Positions 42,506 through 50,439 of a stretch of DNA of 64,000 nucleotides are shown piece by piece (position 1 is the first letter of the stretch; each line of letters begins with the position of its first letter). The stretch covers positions 186,001 to 250,000 of the forward strand of contig SAYS01000001.1 of assembly GCA_004015825.1 (NCBI GenBank), in the 5' to 3' direction. Under the pieces are notes generated by a model, which did no database searches, was not told where the DNA came from, and saw only the letters and a list, made by a program, of their open reading frames with translations. The DNA comes from Halovenus amylolytica (GTDB lineage: Archaea > Halobacteriota > Halobacteria > Halobacteriales > Haloarculaceae). The position numbers and the translations under genes are program-made.

Positions 42506-42522
42506 GGTGGGGTAGTTCACCG
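42430..42522 (+). ncRNA. Candidate omega-RNA scaffold at TnpB 3' end
   Basis: The tnpB 3' end and flanking bases form strong structure: a 9-bp stem 42469-42477/42504-42512 enclosing a GCCAC-ACCA-GTGGC hairpin (42485-42498), directly before the presumed right end. In studied TnpB elements the RNA scaffold overlaps this region and the guide is read from the flank, which here would begin near 42523. Predicted by position only. Confidence 0.5.
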
Positions 42523-42568
42523 GGTCTGCAAATTGTTGGGAGCAGCGAAAATCAATAGTCCTACGGCC

Positions 42569-42618
42569 GGATTCGAAGCAGGGAACGGAGCAACGCGGAG
42601 TGACTGCGGTTCGAATCC
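42569..42618. repeat. T-arm-like inverted repeat
   Basis: GGATTCGAA (42569-42577) and TTCGAATCC (42610-42618) form a 9-bp inverted pair with a 32-bp spacer. The right half with its flank GCGGTTCGAATCC resembles a tRNA T arm, but no tRNA is attached. Reminiscent of the inverted T arms beside the tRNA-Gly genes. Confidence 0.4.
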
Positions 42619-42699
42619 ACCGTGAAAACAACTTTTAGGAGTTGCTCAGAAACGCGACGCGTTTCTTGCTCACCCTGTTCGCGAGGACGCTCGCGAGAC

Positions 42700-42984
42700 T
42701 CAGTCTCTCGATTCCTCTGTTGTTCTGTTTACCAGCCTGTCCAATCCGAGCGTGGCCAGGAAAAATACGCCGCCGAGATACAGCAGTGACTGGGGTTCAG
42801 TGACGAGTCGCGAGACGATCCCGTTACCGTAGCCGACGACCGTACTGAGAAAGCCGAGCATCGACGTCGTCCAGCCGAGTCCGGTGATGCCTGCGAGCTG
42901 GTTAAGGAGGTCTTTCCTCGCCTCAGCATCCGCCTCTGTAGACGATCTGTCGGATCCAATCCCTGGGAACTTTTCCAGTACCAT
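42700..42984 (-). CDS. Small two-helix membrane protein
   Basis: A 94-residue protein with two probable membrane segments (around LGWTTSMLGFLSTVVGYG and LLYLGGVFFLATLGL) and charged ends. No family recognised. Alone between the mobile element and the Rpp30 operon. Confidence 0.55.
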   Translation of the reverse strand: MVLEKFPGIGSDRSSTEADAEARKDLLNQLAGITGLGWTTSMLGFLSTVVGYGNGIVSRLVTEPQSLLYLGGVFFLATLGLDRLVNRTTEESRD

Positions 42985-43175
42985 CAGTCAGTGCCTCTCC
43001 ATATAGGATGTGCTTACTCACTCCCGACGTATGAAGATATTGACAGTATACTCGTAGATTTACTATATGTACCTACGGGTACGTACCACTCACTGTTGTT
43101 ACGATAGCGCTCGGCTGTGGCATCGCACGCGCAGCTCCAGCCAGTTTGTTCACCAGGTGCCAGAATAATCTGCCC

Positions 43176-43874
43176 CTATTCGTCGTCAGTGACGCGTCGA
43201 ACGCCGGGCTGGACGTACTCGTCGGACTGGCGTTCGCGGTTGCGCTCGGCGATGGCCTGCCAGGCTGCGAGGCCGGTTTCGATCTCCTCGGCGCTAAAAC
43301 CGATCGCCTCCCCCACGGCCAGCAGTTCGCGGGGTGCCCGGAGCTGGAGGTGTGATCTCGGATCGGCGCTGACGACGAAGGGCGTTTCGTACTCCTGGAC
43401 AATCTCGCGGAGCTTTCGGAGATCCTGAAGACTGCTCACCCGCGAGCCACCGGAATCCCGAAGCACGTCACGGAGCGAAAATTCGATGTGGACGCTGTTT
43501 CGGTTCGCCTCCTTCGCCAGTACGTGGTTGAAATCGCCGCTGCCGGCCATCGGATGTGCGAGCACGTCCACCTGTGGCTGCTCGACGGCGAACCGGTTGA
43601 TCGTCGGCGTCCCACCGTGGACCGCGACGATCGTCTGGTCCGTGCGATGACTGGAGACGAAGCCACTGGCCTGGGATGGGTCGTCCGACCGGATCTCGAC
43701 GCCGGGGACGATATCGATTCCGTAGCTCGATCCGATCTCTGCGGGATCGTACGACGCCGGCTGGTCACCGTGGTTGCGCACGACGATCCCCGAGAAGCCG
43801 TACTCGCTGGCTGTCAGCGCCATGCGAGAAACAGTACTTTCCCCGTCCGGGTGGGCGTGGACGGCCTCGTACAT
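43176..43874 (-). CDS. rnp3: RNase P protein component 3 (Rpp30)
   Basis: A 232-residue PHP-like TIM-barrel protein, subunit of the RNA-based RNase P. MYEAVHAHPDGESTVSRM and later FVVSADPRSHLQLRAPRELLA with VGEAIGFSAEEI fit archaeal Rpp30. It pairs with Pop5 (not seen here) to activate the RNA catalytic domain. The ATG at 43874 overlaps the stop of the upstream gene by one base (TGATG), favouring it over the preceding GTG. Its presence shows the organism keeps RNA-based RNase P despite having HARP. Confidence 0.92.
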   Translation of the reverse strand: MYEAVHAHPDGESTVSRMALTASEYGFSGIVVRNHGDQPASYDPAEIGSSYGIDIVPGVEIRSDDPSQASGFVSSHRTDQTIVAVHGGTPTINRFAVEQPQVDVLAHPMAGSGDFNHVLAKEANRNSVHIEFSLRDVLRDSGGSRVSSLQDLRKLREIVQEYETPFVVSADPRSHLQLRAPRELLAVGEAIGFSAEEIETGLAAWQAIAERNRERQSDEYVQPGVRRVTDDE

Positions 43875-44299
43875 CACTCCAGCATCTCTTCGACGTTTTC
43901 GACCGCTGCCGGCTTCTTCGCCGGGTAGGCCTCGACTTTCCCGCGGAGTTTGATCCCGTCACCGAGGGTCGCCGTGCCGTTGAACGCGGCCTGTTTGTCC
44001 AGCGTGAGGAAAAACTCGCAGTTCTCGGTGACCCGTTCGTCGAGTTCGTCTCTGATGCGGTCGAACTCGTCGTCGGGGAGGTCACCGAGGCGATCGAGCA
44101 CCGTCCGGAGGTCGTCGGCCTTTTCGACACGCGCCGAGAGCACGATGATCCGGTCGCCCGCGTGGCCGGTCGACTCCATCCGTTCGATCTCGAACTCTTC
44201 GGGCAAGAAGGTACGCAGCGCGTCTTCGACCCGGCTGTCGTCCTCCGTCACGTAACAGAATGTCCGGAGGTCGATGTAGTGAAGCGGGATCGAAGACAT
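43874..44299 (-). CDS. RNA-binding protein, archaeal exosome-type (PF01877)
   Basis: A 141-residue protein of the archaeal RNA_binding family often placed beside Rpp30 and exosome genes: IPLHYIDLRTFCYVTED at the start and CEFFLTLDKQAAFNG near residue 100 are family hallmarks. It starts 7 bp after the upstream small gene and its stop overlaps the rnp3 start. Likely a helper in RNA processing; molecular role not established. Confidence 0.85.
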   Translation of the reverse strand: MSSIPLHYIDLRTFCYVTEDDSRVEDALRTFLPEEFEIERMESTGHAGDRIIVLSARVEKADDLRTVLDRLGDLPDDEFDRIRDELDERVTENCEFFLTLDKQAAFNGTATLGDGIKLRGKVEAYPAKKPAAVENVEEMLE

Positions 44300-44305
44300 A
44301 CGCAG

Positions 44306-44515
44306 TTATTCCTCGTCGTCTTCGGCGTCAGCTTCAGCCTCGGCTGCCTCGAGGTTGTCCTCCGGGACACCTGGCTCCTGGCCGTCCTCGAAGCTGACGG
44401 TGTAGTTTTTGTCGCCGAACATCGTTTCCGAGACCTGCTTGATCTCGCCGACGTCGCCGTCGTACTCGCTGTGCTTGTCGTTGAGGACGACTGTGTCCCC
44501 TTTCTCGAAGCTCAT
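44306..44515 (-). CDS. SH3/KOW-like small protein
   Basis: A 69-residue protein: first 45 residues look like a KOW/SH3-type barrel (FEKGDTVVLNDKHSEYDGDVGEI), then an acidic tail of Glu/Asp/Ala. First gene of the Rpp30 operon. Specific role unknown; nucleic-acid or ribosome contact is possible but unproven. Confidence 0.65.
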   Translation of the reverse strand: MSFEKGDTVVLNDKHSEYDGDVGEIKQVSETMFGDKNYTVSFEDGQEPGVPEDNLEAAEAEADAEDDEE

Positions 44516-44774
44516 ACCTCCAGGTTGTCGGTGCCCGCCTAAAAGTCGACTGAATTCGAGTGGGGAGCCGCGGTGTGCACTCGGTTCGTCCCCGTTGTGC
44601 AGAACTCCCGGTCAGGGTGCCTGTCTCGACGGCGGGTCGCGCTGCTGGAGGCGGCAATCGTGTTGAGCGGTGAGTCCCGGGTGTTCTCGACGGCACGCAA
44701 CGCCGGACCGGCGGGTCAGGACCGACTGGACGGCGAGCGCGTCGAGAAAACTGACACAGAGTGACCGGCTGCCG

Positions 44775-45233
44775 TCAGATCAACAGCTCCGCAGCAATAT
44801 TTTCGCGGGTGATCGAATCACAGTAGACACAGCGAACGCCGTCGTCGAGCACCTCGAACCGCGAGTCGACCGGTTCGTCCTCGGCCGTAATGCAGTGTTT
44901 GTTCGAACACTGGAGCACGCCTGTCACCGTTTCGGGGCGCTCGACACGGTGTTTCTCGACGACCTCGAAGCCGCGGATGATGTTGATCGTCGCGGCGGGG
45001 GCGATCAGCGAGAGCACGTCGACCTCGGACTGGCTGAGTTCCCGATCCTCCACCTTGACGACGTCTTTCCGGCCGAGTCGATCCGAGGGGACGTTCATCC
45101 CGATGGAGACAGTCTCGCCGCCGGTACCGTCGATGCCCAGGATTGCGAGCACGTTCAGCGCCTGACTGCCGGGGATGTGGTCGATGACGGTACCGTTCTC
45201 GATCTTGCTGACGCGGAGTTCTTCGTCGGTCAT
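44775..45233 (-). CDS. pyrI: Aspartate carbamoyltransferase regulatory chain
   Basis: A 152-residue regulatory subunit of ATCase. Allosteric domain: [17 protein letters not shown] and [16 protein letters not shown]; zinc domain: CSNKHC and CVYC, which contacts PyrB. It binds nucleotide effectors to tune pyrimidine synthesis. Its ATG overlaps the pyrB stop by four bases. Confidence 0.95.
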   Translation of the reverse strand: MTDEELRVSKIENGTVIDHIPGSQALNVLAILGIDGTGGETVSIGMNVPSDRLGRKDVVKVEDRELSQSEVDVLSLIAPAATINIIRGFEVVEKHRVERPETVTGVLQCSNKHCITAEDEPVDSRFEVLDDGVRCVYCDSITRENIAAELLI

Positions 45234-46144
45234 CGGTCACCTCCGAGGAGGGCATCTAGCAGCGCCATCCGGACCGGCACGCCGTTGTGTGCCTGTTCGA
45301 AGTAGGCGGCGTGGTCAGTGTCGTCGACGTCGTGTGCGATCTCGTCGACGCGCGGGAGTGGATGCATCACAGTCAGTGAATCTTTCGTATTTTCGAGTAG
45401 TTCGCTATCGATCTGGTACTGGCCGGCCACCTTCTGGTACTCGTCTTCGTCGGGGAACCGCTCTTTCTGGATCCGCGTCACGTACAGCACGTCCAGCGAG
45501 GGCAAGATTCCGTCGAGTTCGGTGTGTTCTTTGATCGACGAGCCCTGTTCGTGGAGGTCGTACCGGACGTTGCGGGGCAACTGGAGGCTTTCGGGGCTGA
45601 TGAAATGCTGGCGGGTCTCGAAGTTGGTCAGGGCGTAGGCGAGTGAGTGGACCGTCCGACCGTATTTCAGGTCGCCCATGATCCCGATCGTCAGATCGTC
45701 CAGTCCCGCGTTCTCACGGATCGTATAGAGATCGAGCAGGGTCTGGGTGGGGTGCTGTCCGGCCCCGTCGCCGGCGTTGATCAGGGGGACGTCGACGAAC
45801 TCGCTGGCCATCTGTGCCGACCCCTCGCTGGGGTGGCGCATTACCAGCGCGTCGGCGTACCCCTCGACGACGCGCACGGTGTCGGCCAGGCTCTCTCCCT
45901 TCTTTACACTCGACGAGTCGACCGGACCCATATCGACGATATCGCCGCCGAGGCGTTTCATCGCGGCGGAAAAGCTCATTTTCGTGCGCGTGCTCGGCTC
46001 GAAAAACATCAATCCGAGCAGCGCATCCTCGTGGCGGTCGGCGTACGCGGAGGGATCAGCCGCGATTTCGCTCGCGCGGTCGAGGACCCCCTCGATATCC
46101 GCCCGCGAGAGCTGTTTCGCGCTCGTGATGTGATCGTGGCGCAT
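45230..46144 (-). CDS. pyrB: Aspartate carbamoyltransferase catalytic chain
   Basis: A 304-residue enzyme that makes N-carbamoyl-aspartate in pyrimidine synthesis. [20 protein letters not shown] and [10 protein letters not shown] are the carbamoyl phosphate and catalytic segments, and [10 protein letters not shown] is the aspartate-side loop. The ATG at 46144 matches the conserved length; an upstream in-frame start (46231) would add a basic leader. First gene of the pyrBI operon. Confidence 0.96.
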   Translation of the reverse strand: MRHDHITSAKQLSRADIEGVLDRASEIAADPSAYADRHEDALLGLMFFEPSTRTKMSFSAAMKRLGGDIVDMGPVDSSSVKKGESLADTVRVVEGYADALVMRHPSEGSAQMASEFVDVPLINAGDGAGQHPTQTLLDLYTIRENAGLDDLTIGIMGDLKYGRTVHSLAYALTNFETRQHFISPESLQLPRNVRYDLHEQGSSIKEHTELDGILPSLDVLYVTRIQKERFPDEDEYQKVAGQYQIDSELLENTKDSLTVMHPLPRVDEIAHDVDDTDHAAYFEQAHNGVPVRMALLDALLGGDR

Positions 46145-46321
46145 CGGACGGATTAGGAACCCCCATCCTGATGAATCCCTCGGATTGATCTGCGATGCCC
46201 GGCGGCACGAATCTCTCACCGCACCCGACACCCCACTCCAGAATATGCTCGCTAATTCGCCTGAACCCGGGTGAACGCCCGAAGAGTTCTTATTATCCGC
46301 TCACCTATATCCTCAGTCCCG

Positions 46322-46969
46322 ATGGCTACGAAAAGCTACGACTTCTGGCTGCTGGATCTCGACGGCACGCTCGTCGACGCCGAGACCAGCTACATCCACG
46401 ACGTTGTCCGTGCGGTCGGTGCCCGACTCGGTGCCAGCTTCACCGACTGGGAGGCGGAGATGCTGTGGTACGGGCCGACGGCCCCACGCAGCCGGATTCT
46501 CGACAGCCACGCCATCGATCCCGAGCGGTTCTGGGCACTGTTCCACGAGGTCGAACAGCCCGAGACCCGGGCCGCGGCCACCCACCTTTACGACGACGCA
46601 GAGCAGTTCCTCGCGACACTCGCGGGGCCGGTCGGACTCGTCACCCACTGCCAGTCCTATCTCACCCGCCCCGTCCTCGACGCACTGGATATCGGTGACT
46701 GGTTCGACACCGTCGTCTGCTGTACGCCCGAGACGGGCTGGAAACCCGATCCCGGCCCGGTCGAACTCGCGATGGGGCAGCTTGGTGTCGGCGCCAACGG
46801 CCACCACGGGGCCGTCGTCGGTGACGATCCGGGCGATATCGGTGCGGCCTGGAACGCCGGGCTGGATGGCATCCACGTCCAGCGGCGCGATCCCGACCAC
46901 GTCGGCCAGTGCGTGCTGGGTGATCGTCGAGTCGAGTCACTCGCCGATCTCTCGGCGACTGCAGACTGA
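46322..46969 (+). CDS. HAD-superfamily hydrolase (phosphoglycolate phosphatase-like)
   Basis: A 215-residue phosphatase of the HAD fold. Motif I is LLDLDGTLVDAE, motif II VGLVTHCQSY, motif III around GWKPDPGPVE and motif IV VVGDDPGDIGAAWNAG. The helical cap between motif I and II is type C1. Substrate unknown. A TTATTATC box (46287-46294) lies about 30 nt upstream of the ATG at 46322. Confidence 0.87.
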   Translation: MATKSYDFWLLDLDGTLVDAETSYIHDVVRAVGARLGASFTDWEAEMLWYGPTAPRSRILDSHAIDPERFWALFHEVEQPETRAAATHLYDDAEQFLATLAGPVGLVTHCQSYLTRPVLDALDIGDWFDTVVCCTPETGWKPDPGPVELAMGQLGVGANGHHGAVVGDDPGDIGAAWNAGLDGIHVQRRDPDHVGQCVLGDRRVESLADLSATAD

Positions 46970-47043
46970 TCCTGTCCGCCAGAAGCTGTGTCTCGCGTGC
47001 CGAGACCGCGGGCTTTAACGCAACTGCGTCCTAACAGGTACTC

Positions 47044-47400
47044 ATGTCAGCGTTGCGCGATGCGTTGCGTGATCTGCCCGAGGCCGTGTTCGCCGACGTG
47101 CTCGAAAGCGACGACGCCTACCTCGTCGTCATCGACCTCCCGGGTACGACCGCCGAAACTGTGGAGATCACCGTGAAAAACAATCACGTCGCGATCGAAG
47201 CCCGCCGGTCGAAGAACGTGGACCGGGCGTTCCGATTTCTCTCCGAGGAGCGCTCGCTGTTTCTCGACGTCGACCTCCCACTCCCGCTGGATGCCGTGGC
47301 TGACGAGGCAACCGCCTCGATCGAACGCGGCGTCCTGGAACTCGAGGTCCCAAAAGAGTCTGCAACCAGCGAGACGCCGATCCCCGTCACCGAGGCCTGA
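47044..47400 (+). CDS. Hsp20/alpha-crystallin-like small chaperone
   Basis: A 118-residue protein with an alpha-crystallin fold: DAYLVVIDLPGTTAETVEITVKNN, FRFLSEERSLFLDVDLPLPLD and the conserved ERGVLELEVPK near the end. The usual C-terminal IxI motif may be IPV. A putative holdase chaperone. It is followed closely by the UbiB-type gene in the same direction. Confidence 0.82.
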   Translation: MSALRDALRDLPEAVFADVLESDDAYLVVIDLPGTTAETVEITVKNNHVAIEARRSKNVDRAFRFLSEERSLFLDVDLPLPLDAVADEATASIERGVLELEVPKESATSETPIPVTEA

Positions 47401-47418
47401 GATCGAGGTGTCGAGTTA

Positions 47419-49185
47419 GTGAACCTCCGCGCCTACTGGCGGTTTTTGGTCGTCATCTGGCGGTTTCTGCCGCTGATCGTCGCCTACCTCCGTGACCGTC
47501 GCCGATTCATCATCTTCGGTAGTTCACGTGAGGTGTCCAGCGAGAAGCGACGCGAACGCGCGGCCAAACTGCTCGACTCGCTTCTGACACTCGGTCCGAC
47601 CTTCATCAAACTCGGCCAACTCCTCTCGACGCGGCCGGATATCCTCCCGCCGGAGTACGTCGCCGAGTTCTCGAAACTCCAGGACGACGTGCCGCCTGCG
47701 GACTGGATCGATGCAAAAGTGGTGCTCGAAGAGGAACTCGGCCCGGTCGACGAGCGCTTCGAGGAGTTCGACACCGATCCGATCAGCGGCGCGAGCCTCG
47801 GTCAGGTGTACAAGGCACAGATCGACGACCAGGCCGTCGCCGTCAAGATCCGCCGACCAGGCGTCGAAACACTGGTCGAGGCGGATCTGCGGGTCATCCG
47901 CTGGCTGTTGCCGATCATCATGCGCTTCGTCGAGGACGCCCGCTCGTTTTCCCTGGAGACGCTCGCAGACGAGTTCGCGAGGACGATCCGCCAGGAGATG
48001 GATTACAAACGCGAGGGGCGGATGCTCAAGGAGATCCGTGCCAACTTCGCCGAGAACGACGACGTCCGGATTCCGGACGTGATCGACTCCCACTCCAGTG
48101 AGCGCGTGCTCACGATGGAGTACGTCGCGGGGACGAAAATCGACAATCTCGACGAAATCGACGCCAAACAGCTCGACCGGACCGAACTGGCCGAACGACT
48201 CCAGAAAGTCTATCTCCAGATGATCGTGGAGGACGGTGTCTTCCACGCCGACCCTCACCCCGGCAATCTCGCCGTCGCCGACGACGGGACGCTCATCTTC
48301 TACGACTTCGGGATGAGCGGCTACGTCGATCCCTTCGTCCAGGACCGGATCATCGACTTCTACACCGCGGTTGCCCGCCAGGATATCGACGCGATTCTGG
48401 ATACCCTCGTGGAGATGGGCACACTCTCCCCGGAGGCCGACCGGGACGTGATGGCGAACGTGATGGAGATTGCCATCGCCGACGCCCGCGGTGACGATAT
48501 CGAACAGTACCGCATCCAGCAGATCATGCAACAGGTCGAGGATACGATCTACGAGTTCCCGCTGCGACTCCCCTCGAATCTGGCGCTGGTCTTGCGTGTC
48601 GCGACGGTCGTCGAGGGTGTCTGTGTCACGCTAGATCCGGATTTCGACTTCATCTCTGTCGCCACGTCGTATCTCCGCGGGCAGGGCTACATCGAGCAGG
48701 GGGTCCGGGATTTCGTAGAGGATCGGGTCACCGAGGTCCGGGATGCGGCGACCTCTTCTGTCAGGATCCCCCCAAAACTGGAGTCCACGCTCGACCGGAT
48801 GCAGCGCAACGATCTCCGTGTGAAAGCCGAGATCGAGGAAGATAACGCGTATTTCAGACGGCTGGCCCGGCGAGTTATTCTGGGGATGGTCTTCGCTGCG
48901 GGGATCGTCTCCTCGACGCTTCTGTATATTTTCGAGAGCCAGCCCGTCGTCACCGCTGCGGTGGTGCCGACAGTCGCCGTCGGATTTCTTCTCTACCGGT
49001 CGTTCCGGAAGCAACGCGGGATCCAGGCACAGCCGAAGTTCACCAGACAGCGGATGCGCGAACGTGAGAGCGACGAGGGAGGGCGTGAAGCGCTCGGATT
49101 CGGCGATGCCGTCGTTGCCCAGTCTGGGATGGGCAACGATGAGTCAGACTCGGCAGCTACGCCCGAGGACGGGAATTCCGGATAG
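47419..49185 (+). CDS. UbiB/ABC1-family atypical kinase
   Basis: A 588-residue membrane-associated protein kinase-like fold. The UbiB KxGQ motif is present in GPTFIKLGQLLSTRPDILP, followed by SGASLGQVYKAQI (A-rich loop), VAVKIRRPGV (Lys), HADPHPGNLAV and FYDFGMSGYV. Two hydrophobic helices near residues 480-525 anchor it. Starts with GTG 18 nt after the Hsp20 stop, so the two are probably cotranscribed. Archaeal members are thought to act in isoprenoid/quinone lipid supply; target unknown. Confidence 0.9.
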   Translation: MNLRAYWRFLVVIWRFLPLIVAYLRDRRRFIIFGSSREVSSEKRRERAAKLLDSLLTLGPTFIKLGQLLSTRPDILPPEYVAEFSKLQDDVPPADWIDAKVVLEEELGPVDERFEEFDTDPISGASLGQVYKAQIDDQAVAVKIRRPGVETLVEADLRVIRWLLPIIMRFVEDARSFSLETLADEFARTIRQEMDYKREGRMLKEIRANFAENDDVRIPDVIDSHSSERVLTMEYVAGTKIDNLDEIDAKQLDRTELAERLQKVYLQMIVEDGVFHADPHPGNLAVADDGTLIFYDFGMSGYVDPFVQDRIIDFYTAVARQDIDAILDTLVEMGTLSPEADRDVMANVMEIAIADARGDDIEQYRIQQIMQQVEDTIYEFPLRLPSNLALVLRVATVVEGVCVTLDPDFDFISVATSYLRGQGYIEQGVRDFVEDRVTEVRDAATSSVRIPPKLESTLDRMQRNDLRVKAEIEEDNAYFRRLARRVILGMVFAAGIVSSTLLYIFESQPVVTAAVVPTVAVGFLLYRSFRKQRGIQAQPKFTRQRMRERESDEGGREALGFGDAVVAQSGMGNDESDSAATPEDGNSG

Positions 49186-49199
49186 ACGATTCCAAACCG

Positions 49200-49205
49200 T
49201 TTATA
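49200..49205 (+). promoter_or_regulatory. TATA box of the aIF5A gene
   Basis: TTTATA ends 25 nt before the ATG at 49230, giving a near-leaderless message for the aIF5A and agmatinase-like pair. Confidence 0.65.
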
Positions 49206-49229
49206 CTCACAGGTGGTTAACGGCGGTAC

Positions 49230-49598
49230 ATGGCAAGACAGCAGACGCAAGTTCGCGAGCTCGACGAGGGGAGCTACGTGATGATCGACGAGACACCGTG
49301 TAAAATCACAGGCTACAGTACCGCAAAACCAGGGAAACACGGCAGCGCGAAAGCCCGGATCGACGCGAAGGGCGTCTTCGACGACCAGAAGCGCTCGCTC
49401 TCCCAGCCGGTCGACGCCAAAGTGTGGGTCCCGATCATCAACCGCAAGCAGGGACAGGTCATCGACGTCCGCAACGACGAGATCCAGGTGATGGATCTGG
49501 ACACCTACGACAACTTCGTGATGAAAGCAGACGAGGATCTCTCGGCCGACGACCAGATCGAGTTCCTCGAATACGAGGAGCAGCGAAAGATCGTCTGA
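49230..49598 (+). CDS. eif5A: Translation initiation factor aIF5A
   Basis: A 122-residue elongation-promoting factor. The modification loop [12 protein letters not shown] contains K36, the residue expected to become deoxyhypusine, and the OB-like C-terminal domain follows. Deoxyhypusine synthase lies at 36983. Its stop TGA shares one base with the ATG of the agmatinase-like gene (TGATG), so translation of the two is coupled. Confidence 0.96.
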   Translation: MARQQTQVRELDEGSYVMIDETPCKITGYSTAKPGKHGSAKARIDAKGVFDDQKRSLSQPVDAKVWVPIINRKQGQVIDVRNDEIQVMDLDTYDNFVMKADEDLSADDQIEFLEYEEQRKIV

Positions 49599-50395
49599 TG
49601 TTTCCGGGTGCCGTGGCGGAGAAAGCCGACGCGGCCTACGCCATCCTCGGCGCGCCGCTGGATGCGACGACCACTTTCCAGCCGGGGACGCGCTTTGGCC
49701 CGGACCGACTCCGTCACGTCGCACAATCGTTCGAGGATTACGACCACCGGACAGACTCGCTGTTTACCGACTGTTCGGTCCACGACCACGGCGACATCCA
49801 GCCAGGTGACGATGTCGCCGAGTATCTCCACTTTTTGCGTGGCGCTGTCCGGGAGTACGACGAACAGGGGACGGTCCCGCTCCTCCTCGGCGGCGAGCAC
49901 ACTGTCACTGTGGCTGCAGTGCGCGCGCTCGATCCCGACGTGTTCGTCTGTCTCGACGCCCACCTCGATCTGCGCGAGTCCTACGCCGGGAACCCGTTGA
50001 GCCACGCAACGGTGACACACCACGCACTCGAGTCCGCCGACGAGGCGATCGTTCTGGGTGCGCGCTCCGGCTCCGGGGCGGAGTGGGACCGCGCCGAGGC
50101 GGCCGAGGTGACCGTCGTTTCACCCGAAGACGTTCCCTCGTGGGAGCCGGATCTATCCGGCAGTGTCTATCTCAGTGTTGATATCGACGCTGCCGACCCG
50201 GGCTACGCGCCGGGGACCGGGACGCCGGAACCGTTCGGACTCACACCCCGGGCGATGCACGAGGTGGTGCGGGCAGTCGCGCCACATGCGGTCGGATTCG
50301 ATCTCGTCGAGGTCAACGATAGAGACGACGGGCAAGCGGCGATTCTCGGCGCGAAACTCCTCCGTGCGTTCGTCTACGCCCATTACGCTGACTGA
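49598..50395 (+). CDS. Agmatinase-family ureohydrolase (SpeB-like)
   Basis: A 265-residue manganese ureohydrolase. Metal-ligand motifs GGEHTV, CLDAHLDLRE and SVDIDAADPGYAPGTGTPE are intact. It should hydrolyse a guanidino compound, releasing urea. Its coupling with aIF5A fits the model that in haloarchaea an agmatine-bearing intermediate on aIF5A is converted to deoxyhypusine by this enzyme; free agmatine as substrate is the alternative. Not arginase, since the genomic context and specificity loops favour agmatinase-like activity. Confidence 0.85.
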   Translation: MFPGAVAEKADAAYAILGAPLDATTTFQPGTRFGPDRLRHVAQSFEDYDHRTDSLFTDCSVHDHGDIQPGDDVAEYLHFLRGAVREYDEQGTVPLLLGGEHTVTVAAVRALDPDVFVCLDAHLDLRESYAGNPLSHATVTHHALESADEAIVLGARSGSGAEWDRAEAAEVTVVSPEDVPSWEPDLSGSVYLSVDIDAADPGYAPGTGTPEPFGLTPRAMHEVVRAVAPHAVGFDLVEVNDRDDGQAAILGAKLLRAFVYAHYAD

Positions 50396-50439
50396 AAACG
50401 GTCGCTAGCTTTTTGAACTGATAGCGCCCTCTTGAGTAC

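Larger units (their letters stand above)
41143..42522 (+). mobile_element. IS1341-type (IS200/IS605 family) element, tnpB only
   Basis: A single tnpB gene flanked by characteristic subterminal hairpins: left CCCCTTCCT/AGGAAGGGG (41157-41165 with 41191-41199) and right CCCCACCCT/AGGGTGGGG (42469-42477 with 42504-42512). No tnpA is present, so it depends on a transposase elsewhere. The outer boundaries are estimated; IS200/IS605 ends have no inverted repeats or target duplications to confirm them. Confidence 0.75.

Noticed and set aside
44516..44774. Possible RNase P RNA or guide RNA between the Rpp30 operon and pyrI
   Set aside because: The gap of 259 bp is GC-rich but shows no convincing RNase P RNA core or C/D box pair, so nothing is called.
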